Below the pieces are notes generated by a model, which was not told where the DNA came from, searched no databases, and worked only from the letters and a program-made list of their open reading frames with translations. From positions 1 to 64,000 of the forward strand of contig JALELK010000033.1 of NCBI GenBank assembly GCA_022768745.1: DNA of 64,000 nucleotides, read 5' to 3'. This DNA is from Lachnospiraceae bacterium. Lineage in GTDB: Bacteria > Bacillota > Clostridia > Lachnospirales > Lachnospiraceae. Made by a program: the position numbers and the translations under genes. Shown piece after piece: positions 53,845 to 64,000 of this stretch (positions are counted from its first letter, which is position 1; each line of letters starts with the position of its first letter).

Positions 53845-55550
53845 TACATAGGGGAATCTATGCGCTGGGCATGCATTTTCTTTTTGCTTTCATACATATT
53901 TGCATCTGCTTCCCTGAAAATATCGATTTCTGTGGCGTCTGTTGTCAATGGCAACGGACGTTTTGCATATCCGATGGCAATGGATAGAGTCAATGTGCTG
54001 ACATTGTTATACTCCCTCATATTTTTATCTAATCGATTAAGAAACTCTGATACAGACCCCCGAGGGTTGATGAGGGGGATAGCAAATTCATCTCCTCCCA
54101 GACGATAAACGGTGGCATGTCCCTGAAAGGTTTTTACCAGACACCGGGCAGCCTGCTGAATTAGTTTGTCACCCATGTGGTGACCCATTTCGTCATTGGT
54201 TTTCTTCAGATAATTTAAATCACAGATAAACAAAATCACTTCCCCGGAAGGAGTGTCCTTCTTTTCCAATGCGTCCAAGGCCCGGTCAAAGGCGGCGCGA
54301 TTTGGTATATTGGTCAGCTGATCTGTAAAGGCCATATGCTCATACATATCACTTTGCACGGAGTTGCGGATAATCTTTACGGATTCCTTTGCTATAATCA
54401 TAAACAGGCAGGTGATATAGATGGCAAAAGATAAGGTAAAGGCAATTACCGCACGGGTGCCGGAAGGATCTTGAAAGAATTGAACCGCTGTGACACACAC
54501 GCCAATAAACAAAATGAAAATTCCCAGAATTAAGAATTTGGAAAAATCATATTCTTTGTAGTGGCGTAAAAAACTGATGGTAGATATTGCAAGGTACGCT
54601 ATGGCGTAGACCACTACCCCTAAAATAAAGAAGGTGGAGTTAAAGTGGTTCATCAGGTACAGGACGATTTGGAACAGAACCAAAGCATAGCCAATCAATT
54701 CAAGAGCGCGAAAGATCCGATGTTGTTTTGGCATAAAGCATGCACAGAGCCCCATGTAGCTGGAACCGATAAACAGCAGACTAAACAGGGACAGAAATTG
54801 CACAATGGCGGAGTCAGCTGTGTAAAACTGCATAATGGACGGATCACAAAAAATCCAGATTCCCATGGAAAAAACCAACACGGAAAAATAGACAAAGGAA
54901 ATGCCAAGGTTTACTAATAGTTTATTCAGTAGTATGTAAATACCAAAAATCAAGGAAGTCAGGGCAATAAAGGAAAACAGATGAAAAATAGCATAGCGCC
55001 ACATACTGTTTCTGAGCAATGCAAATTTAAATTCTCCTTTGTCACCAAAATAAATCCCTGTCATATCATAGGAAAGTTCATCATAAGGGCTTGTCATTTG
55101 GATGGTTAAAGTTTTGCCGGCATATTCCGGGAGCAAATCAACCAATGCATAGGCAGATCCGAAGGTATTGCTAAAAGGCAATTGGGGTGTGTCTGCAAAG
55201 TGATAGATTTCTTCGCCGTCCACATAAACTTTCTGACTACAATAGGAGGCATTAAAAAAAAGAGCATCGTTTTCGGATATGTCCTCCGGTAGCTTGCAGG
55301 AAAGCACCAGGGGCTCACCTTTTTTGGCCGTCAATTCTGCGGGGAAGGATATGGTCTGGGTGCCGTTTAACATCCACGCATCCGAGAGCTGGGTTTGTTT
55401 TTCCGGCTCAAACTGAATGTCCTGTGTGACACTGATAAAATGAAACAGGATGACACAGGCAAAAACCGCCAGCAGGCATATGAAAAACATATTGCGAATC
55501 CATTTATGATTACGGGGTGACTTCATTTTTATACTCCAATCTACATCCAA
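53841..55550 (-). CDS. Diguanylate cyclase with 7TM-type sensor region
   Basis: LTNIPNRAAFDRAL; FICDLNYLKKTNDEMGHHMGDKLI; YRLGGDEFAIPL; N-terminal extracytoplasmic region plus about 7 TM segments. Confidence 0.93.
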   Translation of the reverse strand: MDVDWSIKMKSPRNHKWIRNMFFICLLAVFACVILFHFISVTQDIQFEPEKQTQLSDAWMLNGTQTISFPAELTAKKGEPLVLSCKLPEDISENDALFFNASYCSQKVYVDGEEIYHFADTPQLPFSNTFGSAYALVDLLPEYAGKTLTIQMTSPYDELSYDMTGIYFGDKGEFKFALLRNSMWRYAIFHLFSFIALTSLIFGIYILLNKLLVNLGISFVYFSVLVFSMGIWIFCDPSIMQFYTADSAIVQFLSLFSLLFIGSSYMGLCACFMPKQHRIFRALELIGYALVLFQIVLYLMNHFNSTFFILGVVVYAIAYLAISTISFLRHYKEYDFSKFLILGIFILFIGVCVTAVQFFQDPSGTRAVIAFTLSFAIYITCLFMIIAKESVKIIRNSVQSDMYEHMAFTDQLTNIPNRAAFDRALDALEKKDTPSGEVILFICDLNYLKKTNDEMGHHMGDKLIQQAARCLVKTFQGHATVYRLGGDEFAIPLINPRGSVSEFLNRLDKNMREYNNVSTLTLSIAIGYAKRPLPLTTDATEIDIFREADANMYESKKKMHAQRIDSPMY

Positions 55551-55645
55551 ACATTATTGCCTCCATTATAGCATAAGGAATTGAAAATCACACTTTAATG
55601 TGCTAAACTAAAGGGCAACGTGAGAAGAAAGGTAGGGATAGAAGT

Positions 55646-56908
55646 ATGGGAATGACAATGACCCAAAAAATCTTAGCTGCCCATGCGGGCTTGGAGTCTG
55701 TAGAAGCAGGACAATTGATTGAGGCGGATCTTGACTTGGTGTTGGGAAATGATATCACATCACCGGTAGCCATTCATGAGATTGAAAAAATGAAAGTGGA
55801 CGGTGTATTCCATAAGGACAAGATTGCCCTGGTTATGGATCATTTTATTCCAAATAAAGATATAAAATCAGCAGAGCATTGCAAGTGCGTCAGAGAGTTT
55901 GCCTGCAAAAATGATATTACCAATTATTTTGATGTGGGACAGATGGGAATTGAGCACGCACTGCTTCCGGAGAAAGGTCTGACCGTAGCCGGAGATGTGA
56001 TTATCGGTGCAGATTCACACACATGTACATACGGAGCTCTCGGTGCATTTTCTACAGGTGTGGGAAGTACCGATATGGCTGCAGGTATGGCTACAGGTAA
56101 GGCATGGTTTAAGGTGCCTTCTGCCATCAAGTTTAATATTGTAGGAAAGCCTTCCGAGTACATCAGTGGTAAGGATTTGATTTTACATATCATTGGTATG
56201 ATTGGGGTGGATGGAGCTCTTTATAAGTCTATGGAATTTTGTGGAGAGGGAATCAAAAATCTTTCTATGGATGATAGACTTTGTATTTCAAATATGGCTA
56301 TTGAGGCCGGTGCCAAGAATGGTATTTTCCCGGTAGACGATATTACCATTGACTATATGAAAGAGCATTCAAAGAGAGAATACAAGGTGTTTGAGGCAGA
56401 TGAAGATGCGGTATATGATGAGGAGTACACCATTGATCTTTCCACATTGAAGTCTACGGTTTCTTTCCCTCATTTACCGGAAAATACAAAGACCATTGAT
56501 GAAGTGGGAGATGTGAAAATCGACCAGGTAGTGATTGGTTCTTGTACCAACGGCAGATTCGAGGATTTGGCTATGGCAGACAAAATACTGAAGGGTAAAA
56601 AGGTAAAGAAGGGGCTTCGTGTTATCATTATTCCGGGAACCCAGCAGATTTATCTGGATGCTATGGAAGCCGGATTTATCCGTGATTTCATTGAGGCTGG
56701 ATGCGTGGTTTCTACACCTACCTGCGGACCATGTCTCGGCGGTTATATGGGAGTTTTGGCGGCAGGAGAGCGTTGCGTTTCCACTACCAACAGAAACTTC
56801 GTAGGAAGAATGGGACACGTTGACTCAGAAGTATATTTGGCTTCTCCGGCGGTGGCAGCAGCCAGTGCATTAACCGGAAAGATTTCAGGACCAAAGGAGG
56901 TAATGTAA
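55646..56908 (+). CDS. leuC: 3-isopropylmalate dehydratase large subunit
   Basis: [55 protein letters not shown]. Confidence 0.96.
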   Translation: MGMTMTQKILAAHAGLESVEAGQLIEADLDLVLGNDITSPVAIHEIEKMKVDGVFHKDKIALVMDHFIPNKDIKSAEHCKCVREFACKNDITNYFDVGQMGIEHALLPEKGLTVAGDVIIGADSHTCTYGALGAFSTGVGSTDMAAGMATGKAWFKVPSAIKFNIVGKPSEYISGKDLILHIIGMIGVDGALYKSMEFCGEGIKNLSMDDRLCISNMAIEAGAKNGIFPVDDITIDYMKEHSKREYKVFEADEDAVYDEEYTIDLSTLKSTVSFPHLPENTKTIDEVGDVKIDQVVIGSCTNGRFEDLAMADKILKGKKVKKGLRVIIIPGTQQIYLDAMEAGFIRDFIEAGCVVSTPTCGPCLGGYMGVLAAGERCVSTTNRNFVGRMGHVDSEVYLASPAVAAASALTGKISGPKEVM

Positions 56909-57396
56909 TGAAGGCAGCACAGGGAAAAGTATTTAAATTTGGAGATAATGTGGATACAGACGTTATCATTCCGGCACGTTATTTGAACTCATCAGATCCT
57001 AAGGAATTGGCGACGCACTGTATGGAAGATATTGATAATCAGTTTGTAAACAAGGTGTCTGTGGGAGACATTATGGTGGCAAACAAAAACTTTGGCTGTG
57101 GTTCATCCAGAGAACATGCACCTATTGCCATTAAGGCTTGTGGTGTCAGCTGTGTAATCGCAGAGACCTTTGCCAGAATTTTTTATCGAAATGCTATCAA
57201 TATCGGCTTACCGATTATTGAGTGCCCGGAGGCAGCAAAGGCCATTGGGGAGGGTGACGAAGTGAAGGTTGACTTTGACAGCGGTGTGATTACTGATATT
57301 ACCACCGGAGAGCAGTTCAAGGGTCAGGCGTTCCCACCGTTTATGCAAAAGATTATTGATTGCGAAGGATTGGTAAACTATATTAACCAGAAATAG
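56908..57396 (+). CDS. leuD: 3-isopropylmalate dehydratase small subunit
   Basis: [34 protein letters not shown]. Confidence 0.96.
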   Translation: MKAAQGKVFKFGDNVDTDVIIPARYLNSSDPKELATHCMEDIDNQFVNKVSVGDIMVANKNFGCGSSREHAPIAIKACGVSCVIAETFARIFYRNAINIGLPIIECPEAAKAIGEGDEVKVDFDSGVITDITTGEQFKGQAFPPFMQKIIDCEGLVNYINQK

Positions 57397-57398
57397 AA

Positions 57399-57448
57399 AA
57401 TAAGAGTCTGTGAGTTATCCGGAAAATGGATACCCACAGGCTTATTTT
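57399..57448. terminator. Bidirectional terminator between leuD and the AP2-like gene
   Basis: AATAAGAGTCTGTGAGTTATCCGGAAAATGGATACCCACAGGCTTATTTTTTT. Confidence 0.85.
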
Positions 57449-58236
57449 TTTAGTATGTATTCTTTGAATTTATTGGACAGGGGCAACCTTGTATAAAGGT
57501 CTGCATATTCTTTTGGGGATAACTCGGAAACAAAGTTTTCAATATAATTTTTTTCGATACCCTGGTCTCTGGCAAAGTCCACACCCTTGTTGTAGGCCAC
57601 GGCAGCCTTGACCTCGGAGGAGTACTTCCCGATAATCACATCCCCATTCAGATGCAGTTTCGCCACATACCAGGTTTTATTATTGTGTACTTCCTGGGTG
57701 ATGCCGTGGTATTTGTTGATAATGATAATATTGGAATAGCGGAAATCAGAGGAATCTCCGTTGGCAAATCGAAAGTCCCGACCTTCCACTCCGTAATTTT
57801 TTATGCCGTACCGGTTGGCAATGTTGTATTGCATACCGTAATCATTTACAAACAGATGTCCGTTTCTGCGAATAATCTTGTGACTGGAATAATAAAACAA
57901 ATCGTCATTGTCAAATTTTAACGGGGAACCGGGTTCTATATAGTATAGAAAAAATCCGGTTTGTAAGTAGATGGGGGTTTTTATATAAATTCCGTGATCC
58001 CGATAGTTCAAAAGGCATATGGCCTTCTCAAAGGAGAGAGCATGAATGTGGGAGAAATAATCCGTGAGAGTGATGGAAAAGTCGGTCAAAAGATTTTTTG
58101 CCTCCCGATACATCTCTGCGGCAGTCAGTTGACTTGGGGAGCTGCCAAGGCTGATGTGTTTGTTTTTGAAGTTTATTCCGGCACGATAATAGATGGTGCC
58201 ATCTTTTTTTGTGGTCTTGTAAACTCCGGTTAGCAT
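57442..58236 (-). CDS. AP2-domain protein with decayed HNH-like central region
   Basis: N-terminal AP2-like (GVYKTTKKDGTIYYRAGINFKNKHISLGSSPSQLTAAEMYREA); C-terminal AP2-like (KYHGITQEVHNNKTWYVAKLHLNGDVIIGKYSSEVKAAVAYNKGVDFA); centre RFANGDSSDFRYSNI resembles HNH homing-endonuclease NGDxxDNRxxNL. Confidence 0.65.
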   Translation of the reverse strand: MLTGVYKTTKKDGTIYYRAGINFKNKHISLGSSPSQLTAAEMYREAKNLLTDFSITLTDYFSHIHALSFEKAICLLNYRDHGIYIKTPIYLQTGFFLYYIEPGSPLKFDNDDLFYYSSHKIIRRNGHLFVNDYGMQYNIANRYGIKNYGVEGRDFRFANGDSSDFRYSNIIIINKYHGITQEVHNNKTWYVAKLHLNGDVIIGKYSSEVKAAVAYNKGVDFARDQGIEKNYIENFVSELSPKEYADLYTRLPLSNKFKEYILKK

Positions 58237-58323
58237 AGGGGCTCCTTCTCGAGAATTTCTTTCCGTTATTTGTTTCTACTATAACATATTCCCATAAAAA
58301 TAGGAAAACAAAGGTTGGTTACA

Positions 58324-58353
58324 TTGACATATCTTTTATTAATACTTTATAAT
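58324..58353 (+). promoter_or_regulatory. Consensus sigma-A promoter of thrC
   Basis: TTGACA (58324-58329), 18-bp spacer, TATAAT (58348-58353). Confidence 0.8.
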
Positions 58354-58401
58354 GGTAAAGTGAATGTTTTAATTTAACAGATGAATTAAGAGGTAAAGAT
58401 T

Positions 58402-59889
58402 ATGAAATTACAGTATGTAAGCACGAGAGATGCATCAGAGGTAGTGAGTGCGTCACAGGCAATTTTAAAAGGACTGGCAAATGGCGGCGGGTTGTTTGTC
58501 CCTACACAGATTCCACAGCTTTCCGTTAGTTTGCAGGAATTAAGTAAAATGAGTTATCAGGAAATCGCTTATGAAGTGATGAAACTCTATCTTACAGATT
58601 TTACGGAAGAGGAATTAAAGGGATGTATCAATAGAGCTTACGATGATAAATTTGATACAGAGGAGATTGCTCCTATGGTTTATGCAGATGGTGCATATTA
58701 TTTGGAATTGTTCCACGGTTCCACCATCGCATTTAAGGATATGGCACTTTCCATTTTGCCACATCTTATGATTACATCTGCCAGAAAGAATAATGTTTCC
58801 AATGATATCGTAATTCTTACCGCTACATCCGGTGATACAGGAAAGGCTGCATTGGCAGGTTTCGCCGGAGTAGAGGGCACAAAGATTATTGTATTTTATC
58901 CAAAGGACGGGGTGAGCCCGATTCAGAAAAAGCAGATGGTTACTCAGGTGGGAGATAATACTCTTGTGGTTGGAATCAATGGTAACTTTGACCAGGCCCA
59001 GACCGGAGTAAAGAAGATGTTTGCAGACAAAGAATTGGCAGAGGAACTTGACAAGGCGCATTATCAGTTCTCCTCAGCAAATTCCATTAATATCGGTCGC
59101 CTGGTACCTCAGATTGTCTATTATGTTTATGCTTACAGCAAGCTGTTGGCAAATGAGAGAATTAAAGAGGGCGAAAAGATTAATGTGGTAGTTCCTACCG
59201 GAAACTTTGGTAACATTTTAGCGGCATTTTATGCAAAGAATATGGGACTTCCAATCGATAAGTTAATCTGTGCTTCCAATGAAAATAAAGTGTTGTATGA
59301 CTTCTTCCAGACCGGTGTCTATGACAAAAATCGTGAATTTGTACTGACAAATTCTCCATCTATGGATATTTTGATTTCCAGCAATCTGGAGCGATTGATT
59401 TATCGTATCGCCGGAGAAGATGCAGAGAAGAATGCAGCACTTATGAATCAGCTTGTCTCAGAAGGAAAATATGAGATTACAGATGAGATGAGAGAGAAGC
59501 TAGGTGACTTCTATGGAAATTATACCGACGAAGACGAGACCGGCAAGGTAATTCACGACTTATATGAAGATACCGGATATGTCATTGATACTCACACGGC
59601 TGTTGCTGCCGGAGTTTATGAGAAGTATAAAAAAGATACCGGAGATACAAAGGCAACAGTGATTGCATCTACAGCCAGCCCATTTAAGTTTGCCAGAAGC
59701 GTTATGGGAGCCATTGATTCTGCTTATGATGATATGGATGACTTTGCACTGGTAGACAAGCTCAGCGAGATTGCAAATGTAAAGGTTCCAAAGGCAGTAG
59801 AGGAAATAAGAAACGCTGAAATTCGTCACAAGACCATTTGTGAGGTGGATGAGATGCCACAGGTAGTCAGAGATTTTTTGAAGGCGTAA
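58402..59889 (+). CDS. thrC: Threonine synthase
   Basis: MKLQYVSTRD; LFHGSTIAFKDMALSILPHLM; TATSGDTGKAALAGFAGVEG. Confidence 0.97.
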   Translation: MKLQYVSTRDASEVVSASQAILKGLANGGGLFVPTQIPQLSVSLQELSKMSYQEIAYEVMKLYLTDFTEEELKGCINRAYDDKFDTEEIAPMVYADGAYYLELFHGSTIAFKDMALSILPHLMITSARKNNVSNDIVILTATSGDTGKAALAGFAGVEGTKIIVFYPKDGVSPIQKKQMVTQVGDNTLVVGINGNFDQAQTGVKKMFADKELAEELDKAHYQFSSANSINIGRLVPQIVYYVYAYSKLLANERIKEGEKINVVVPTGNFGNILAAFYAKNMGLPIDKLICASNENKVLYDFFQTGVYDKNREFVLTNSPSMDILISSNLERLIYRIAGEDAEKNAALMNQLVSEGKYEITDEMREKLGDFYGNYTDEDETGKVIHDLYEDTGYVIDTHTAVAAGVYEKYKKDTGDTKATVIASTASPFKFARSVMGAIDSAYDDMDDFALVDKLSEIANVKVPKAVEEIRNAEIRHKTICEVDEMPQVVRDFLKA

Positions 59890-59934
59890 CAGAAGGCGAA
59901 AAGCGTAGTATAAAATAATTGGTTTTGAGAACAT

Positions 59935-59969
59935 AAAAAAGCGGCAACCCATAAGGATGCCGCTTTTTG
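59935..59969. terminator. Bidirectional terminator downstream of thrC
   Basis: AAAAAAGCGGCAACCCATAAGGATGCCGCTTTTT. Confidence 0.93.
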
Positions 59970-59984
59970 AGTTTATTAAAAATT

Positions 59985-60875
59985 TTATTCTCCATAAAGG
60001 CTGACGATTAAATGAATGGTGCCAAAAGGATAAATAATCGGAATCACAAAGGATGCCTCGGAGAGGGTGAGTGTTTCATCGCTTTCCACCATCGGCGGAT
60101 CCAAAGTCAATTCTACGGAATATTCGTTGGAGATGTTTACGATAAACAATCCGTTATGTAAGTTGATGAAATCCTCTAAGGAAGCCTGGACATATTCATC
60201 AAACTCTGTGAATTCCTGATTCGCATATCTGGATGCAAATGCAATGGCAGATTCCTTTGGCATATCAATTCTGGAAATGCAGTTTACTTTGCCGTGGAGT
60301 GCCTGGGATACACAGTAGTTTACCGGATATTCGCTACAAGGCACCGGTGCCAGTGGGGTGAAATCATCTCCGATAAAACGAATCAGGTTGTTGAACATCA
60401 ACTCCATATACATAACGCTGTATTCTGTGACAGGAATTTCGGCAACCAGGAAAAATCGCTCGATTAACTTGGTAATTTTCTCCTTGTTTTCTACATTCAT
60501 GTCCATATCATACATTTCATTTTCTGTCTGATAGTCTACCATCAAGGTCTCTAAGTCAGCGTTGGAAAAAGCACCGCTTTCTACCAAACACTGTCCCAAG
60601 AGCAGGTAATCCGGGATTTGAGATTTTAAGAGGTCTCGCACCTGGTCCTCTGTAAGATAACCACGGTCAATGGCAATTTCACCAAAACGCTTGTCCTCTC
60701 TGGTCTGTAAGAAACAAACTTCGTCTACTTCGGATGCTACCATCAATCCCTGGTGTATTGCCAGAGTCCCCAATTTGATATGGGCATCCCCAACCTTCGC
60801 AATGGCATCGGCCAACTGTTCAGGTGTGACTGCTTCTTTGCGAAGCAGATAACTTCCAAAAAGCTGTGAATACAT
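59985..60875 (-). CDS. Protein with tandem MshEN/GspE-N-like repeats and a CheX-like C-terminal domain
   Basis: Four 24-residue-like units (FGSYLLRKEAVTPEQLADAI; KLGTLAIHQGLMVASEVDEVCFLQ; RFGEIAIDRGYLTEDQVRDLLKSQ; LLGQCLVESGAFSNADLETLMVDYQ), then a CheX-like region. Confidence 0.7.
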   Translation of the reverse strand: MYSQLFGSYLLRKEAVTPEQLADAIAKVGDAHIKLGTLAIHQGLMVASEVDEVCFLQTREDKRFGEIAIDRGYLTEDQVRDLLKSQIPDYLLLGQCLVESGAFSNADLETLMVDYQTENEMYDMDMNVENKEKITKLIERFFLVAEIPVTEYSVMYMELMFNNLIRFIGDDFTPLAPVPCSEYPVNYCVSQALHGKVNCISRIDMPKESAIAFASRYANQEFTEFDEYVQASLEDFINLHNGLFIVNISNEYSVELTLDPPMVESDETLTLSEASFVIPIIYPFGTIHLIVSLYGE

Positions 60876-60878
60876 AGA

Positions 60879-61259
60879 TTATTCTCCCCCTAAATGTGTT
60901 TTGATAAGATTGTGTACCTGAGAAATGTCGATTGGCTTCTGTATAAAATCCTTTGCCCCGGCTGTGATGGCTTTCTTTAACTGGAGCTGAGTACCTACAG
61001 AAGAAACAATCACGACAGTAGCATTAGGGTCTGAAGCAATGATTTTTTCTACAGCGGTAGTTCCGTCCATCTCTGGCATAACAATGTCCAAAAGAACCAG
61101 ATCAGGAGTGTGCTCCTGGTACAAATCAACGGCTTCCTGACCGTTTTTTCCTTCATAAATGGTAATTCCATCACAGAACTCGCAGATGGCATCTTTTAAC
61201 TGCTTTCTGGCAAGGATGGAATCGTCACAAATTAAAACTGATTTGTCTGAATAACTCAT
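60879..61259 (-). CDS. Single-domain CheY-like response regulator
   Basis: LICDDSILARKQLK; DLVLLDIVMPEMDGTTAVEKI; VSSVGTQ; KDFIQKPID; start ATG at 61259 after GAGGTG. Confidence 0.93.
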   Translation of the reverse strand: MSYSDKSVLICDDSILARKQLKDAICEFCDGITIYEGKNGQEAVDLYQEHTPDLVLLDIVMPEMDGTTAVEKIIASDPNATVVIVSSVGTQLQLKKAITAGAKDFIQKPIDISQVHNLIKTHLGGE

Positions 61260-61418
61260 AATCGTCACCTCATAATTTATAATATAATAACATAGTACAC
61301 TAAAAAATCTTATTTATCAAACCATATTTGGTAAAAAAGCACAGAAAAATGGCATCTGTTGTCATACCAAAGCAGAGGACAGCAGATGCCGGATATTTGT
61401 GTTATTTTTTCGTTAAAT

Positions 61419-62786
61419 CTATGGTCTCTCGTCCATAGGAATAAAGTCCTTGTGAGGACAGACAGTCATGTAGGCAGGACGCATAATCTTGCCGTTGTGA
61501 CAAATTTCTTCCATACGGTGAGCACTCCAGCCTGCAATACGCGCGATGGCAAAAATAGGAGTGTAGAGTTCCATTGGAAGACCAAGCATGTCATAAACAA
61601 ATCCACTGTAGAAATCCACGTTGGGGCTAACACCTTTGTAAATCTTACGCTTGTCTGCAATGACTTCAGGTGCTAAGCGTTCTACCAACGAGTAAAGAGC
61701 AAATTCTTCCTGACGACCTTTTTCTTCGGAAAGGGCCTCCACATAAGAGCGGAAGGTAACAGCTCTTGGATCGGAAAGGGAGTAAACGGCATGTCCCATA
61801 CCATAAATAAGTCCGGCACGGTCAAAGGCTTCCTTGTTCAGAAGAGCAATCAGATAGTTTCTGACCTCTTCTTCGTTGGTCCAATCCTTAACATTTTTCT
61901 TTAAATCAGAAAACATCTTCATTACTTTGATGTTGGCACCACCGTGTTTCGGTCCCTTCAAAGAGCCGATAGCGGCAGCGATTGCTGAGTAAGTATCTGT
62001 TCCGGAAGAAGAAACCAAGTGTGTGGTAAAGGTGGAATTGTTACCACCACCGTGCTCCATATGAAGAATCAGAGCTACATCCAAAAGCTTTGCCTCCAAA
62101 GGAGTAAATTTGCTGTCATCCCTCAGACAATGAAGGATGTTCTCTGCGGTAGAGTACTCCTTTTTTGGTGGATGAATAATCAGACTTTCCTCATTGTAGT
62201 AGTGACGATAGGTCTGATAGCTGTATACGGACAAAAGCGGAAACATACTGATTAACTGCAGACACTGACGCAACACGTTAGGCGCTGAAGTGTCATCCGG
62301 TCTCTCATCATAGGAATATAAGGTGAGAACACCTCTGGCCAATGCGTTCATCATATCTTTGCTTGGCTTTTTCATAATGACATCCCGGACGAAGTTTTGC
62401 GGAAGAGAGCGATAGTGGCTCAACAGCTCACAAAATTCATCTAATTCCGTGCGTGTAGGCAATTTTCCGAACAGTAATAAATAGGTACACTCCTCAAAGC
62501 CAAAATGGGAATCCTTGGCTTGGTTCTTGATGATTTCCCGAACGTTGTATCCACGGTAGAAAAGTTCACCATCGCAGGGAACGGATTTTCCGTCTACGAT
62601 TTTTGTGGAATTGACTTCGGAAATTTCAGTGATTCCCACCAATACACCTTTACCGTTTAGATCACGAAGTCCTCTTTTAACATCATACTCCGTGTATAAG
62701 TCCGGATTTATATATGAGGATTTCTTTGACATCTCAGATAGTTTAATCAACTGAGGCGTAATTTCGCTGAATGTATAATCTGCCAT
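61419..62786 (-). CDS. gltA: Citrate synthase
   Basis: LILHMEHGGGNNSTFTTHLVSSSGTDTYSAIAAAIGSLKGPKHGGAN; GMGHAVYSLSDPRA; start ATG at 62786 after GGAGGT. Confidence 0.93.
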   Translation of the reverse strand: MADYTFSEITPQLIKLSEMSKKSSYINPDLYTEYDVKRGLRDLNGKGVLVGITEISEVNSTKIVDGKSVPCDGELFYRGYNVREIIKNQAKDSHFGFEECTYLLLFGKLPTRTELDEFCELLSHYRSLPQNFVRDVIMKKPSKDMMNALARGVLTLYSYDERPDDTSAPNVLRQCLQLISMFPLLSVYSYQTYRHYYNEESLIIHPPKKEYSTAENILHCLRDDSKFTPLEAKLLDVALILHMEHGGGNNSTFTTHLVSSSGTDTYSAIAAAIGSLKGPKHGGANIKVMKMFSDLKKNVKDWTNEEEVRNYLIALLNKEAFDRAGLIYGMGHAVYSLSDPRAVTFRSYVEALSEEKGRQEEFALYSLVERLAPEVIADKRKIYKGVSPNVDFYSGFVYDMLGLPMELYTPIFAIARIAGWSAHRMEEICHNGKIMRPAYMTVCPHKDFIPMDERP

Positions 62787-63021
62787 AGTTCTATTACCTC
62801 CTAGTTTCACATATATTATCCCATTTTACCATTTTTTTGCCCTAAAAAGCAAGAAAATAAAAAATAAGGAAGAGTGGTGAAAATATTACCAAAAGAAGAT
62901 GGAAACTTATGTGGTTTTTTAGGAGAAATATTTTACAAAAATGATTGACAAAAAAATAACAGATATACTATATTGTAGTTAGCAAAATTTGATTTTAAAA
63001 GCAAAGGAAGGGAAGAAAACT

Positions 63022-64000
63022 ATGGCAAAAATTGATTTGACAAAGTATGGAATCAAAGATACTACAGAAGTAGTATACAATCCTTCATATGAAGAGTTGT
63101 ACAAAGAGGAAATGGATCCTTCATTGGAGGGATATGAAAAAGGTCAGGAGACAGAATTAGGGGCTGTCAATGTTATGACAGGTATCTACACAGGACGTTC
63201 TCCAAAAGACAAATATATTGTGGATGATGCAAACTCACATGACACCGTTTGGTGGACAAGCGATGAGTACAAAAATGATAACCATCCAATGTCTGAAGAA
63301 GTTTGGTCAAAGGTAAAAGAAATCGCAATCAACGAGTTGGCCGGAAAGAAGCTTTTCGTTGTTGATGCATTCTGTGGTGCAAACAAGGATACACGTATGG
63401 CAGTTCGTTTCATCGTGGAAGTTGCTTGGCAGGCACATTTCGTAGAGAATATGTTCATCTTACCTACAGCAGAAGAACTTGAAAACTTTGAGCCTGACTT
63501 TATTGTTTACAATGCCTCAAAGGCAAAGGTAGAAAACTACAAGGAGTTGGGATTAAACTCTGAGACATGTGTTGCATTTAATACAACTTCTAAAGAGCAG
63601 GTTATCATTAATACATGGTACGGCGGAGAGATGAAGAAGGGTATGTTCTCTATGATGAACTACTATCTTCCACTTAAGGGAATTGCTTCTATGCACTGCT
63701 CAGCAAACACAGACTTAAACGGAGAGAACACAGCAGTATTCTTCGGTTTGTCAGGCACAGGTAAGACAACACTTTCTACTGATCCAAAGCGTCTTTTAAT
63801 TGGTGATGATGAGCACGGTTGGGATGACAACGGTGTATTTAACTTTGAAGGTGGTTGCTACGCAAAGGTTATCAACCTTGATAAGGAATCAGAGCCGGAC
63901 ATCTACAATGCAATCAGAAGAGATGCATTGCTTGAGAACGTTACTGTTGATGCAAACGGCAAGATTGATTTTGGTGACAAGAGCGTTACAGAAAACACTC
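63022..64000 (+). CDS. pckA: Phosphoenolpyruvate carboxykinase (ATP), 5' part (runs off the window; absent from the ORF track)
   Basis: Open from ATG 63022; [64 protein letters not shown]. Confidence 0.97.
   Translation, partial: MAKIDLTKYGIKDTTEVVYNPSYEELYKEEMDPSLEGYEKGQETELGAVNVMTGIYTGRSPKDKYIVDDANSHDTVWWTSDEYKNDNHPMSEEVWSKVKEIAINELAGKKLFVVDAFCGANKDTRMAVRFIVEVAWQAHFVENMFILPTAEELENFEPDFIVYNASKAKVENYKELGLNSETCVAFNTTSKEQVIINTWYGGEMKKGMFSMMNYYLPLKGIASMHCSANTDLNGENTAVFFGLSGTGKTTLSTDPKRLLIGDDEHGWDDNGVFNFEGGCYAKVINLDKESEPDIYNAIRRDALLENVTVDANGKIDFGDKSVTENT

Noticed and set aside
61359-62255. Plus-strand ORFs opposite gltA
   Set aside because: Antisense to the citrate synthase coding sequence; no supporting features.

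Overview
The window is a dense housekeeping stretch of a low-GC, spore-forming Firmicute. The family looks like Lachnospiraceae/Clostridia, which is inferred from gene content only. It runs from the 3' end of alaS to the 5' part of pckA. Recognisable blocks are: rpsU; the complete spoIIIAA-AH operon; prfC; recA-recX-rny; a Nudix/SpoIIM-like pair; aroF (minus strand); tRNA-Arg(CCG); ligA-metA; nusB-xseA-xseB-ispA-dxs-tlyA-nadK-argR-recN-spoIVB-spo0A; tRNA-Thr(CGT, minus strand); a FeoA-FeoB fusion; queH; argH; asd; topB; the GGGtGRT gene pair; a BspA-type leucine-rich-repeat protein; ilvN-ilvC; leuC-leuD; thrC; and gltA. I saw no rRNA, CRISPR array, prophage or intact transposase. The items most worth a second look are: (i) a ~350-bp GC-rich near-perfect long palindrome between rpsU and spoIIIAA; (ii) an operon joining a CheY-like receiver to a protein with four MshEN-like (candidate c-di-GMP-binding) repeats plus a CheX-like C-terminus; (iii) a full-length AAA/DUF234-type protein whose Walker A, Walker B and nuclease-like motifs all look degenerate; (iv) the strongly codon-biased GGGtGRT / Fe-S-scaffold-like pair of unknown function; (v) a solitary AP2 / decayed-HNH protein. 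Several small regulatory elements are also reported. All family calls come from reading the sequence; no database search was run.
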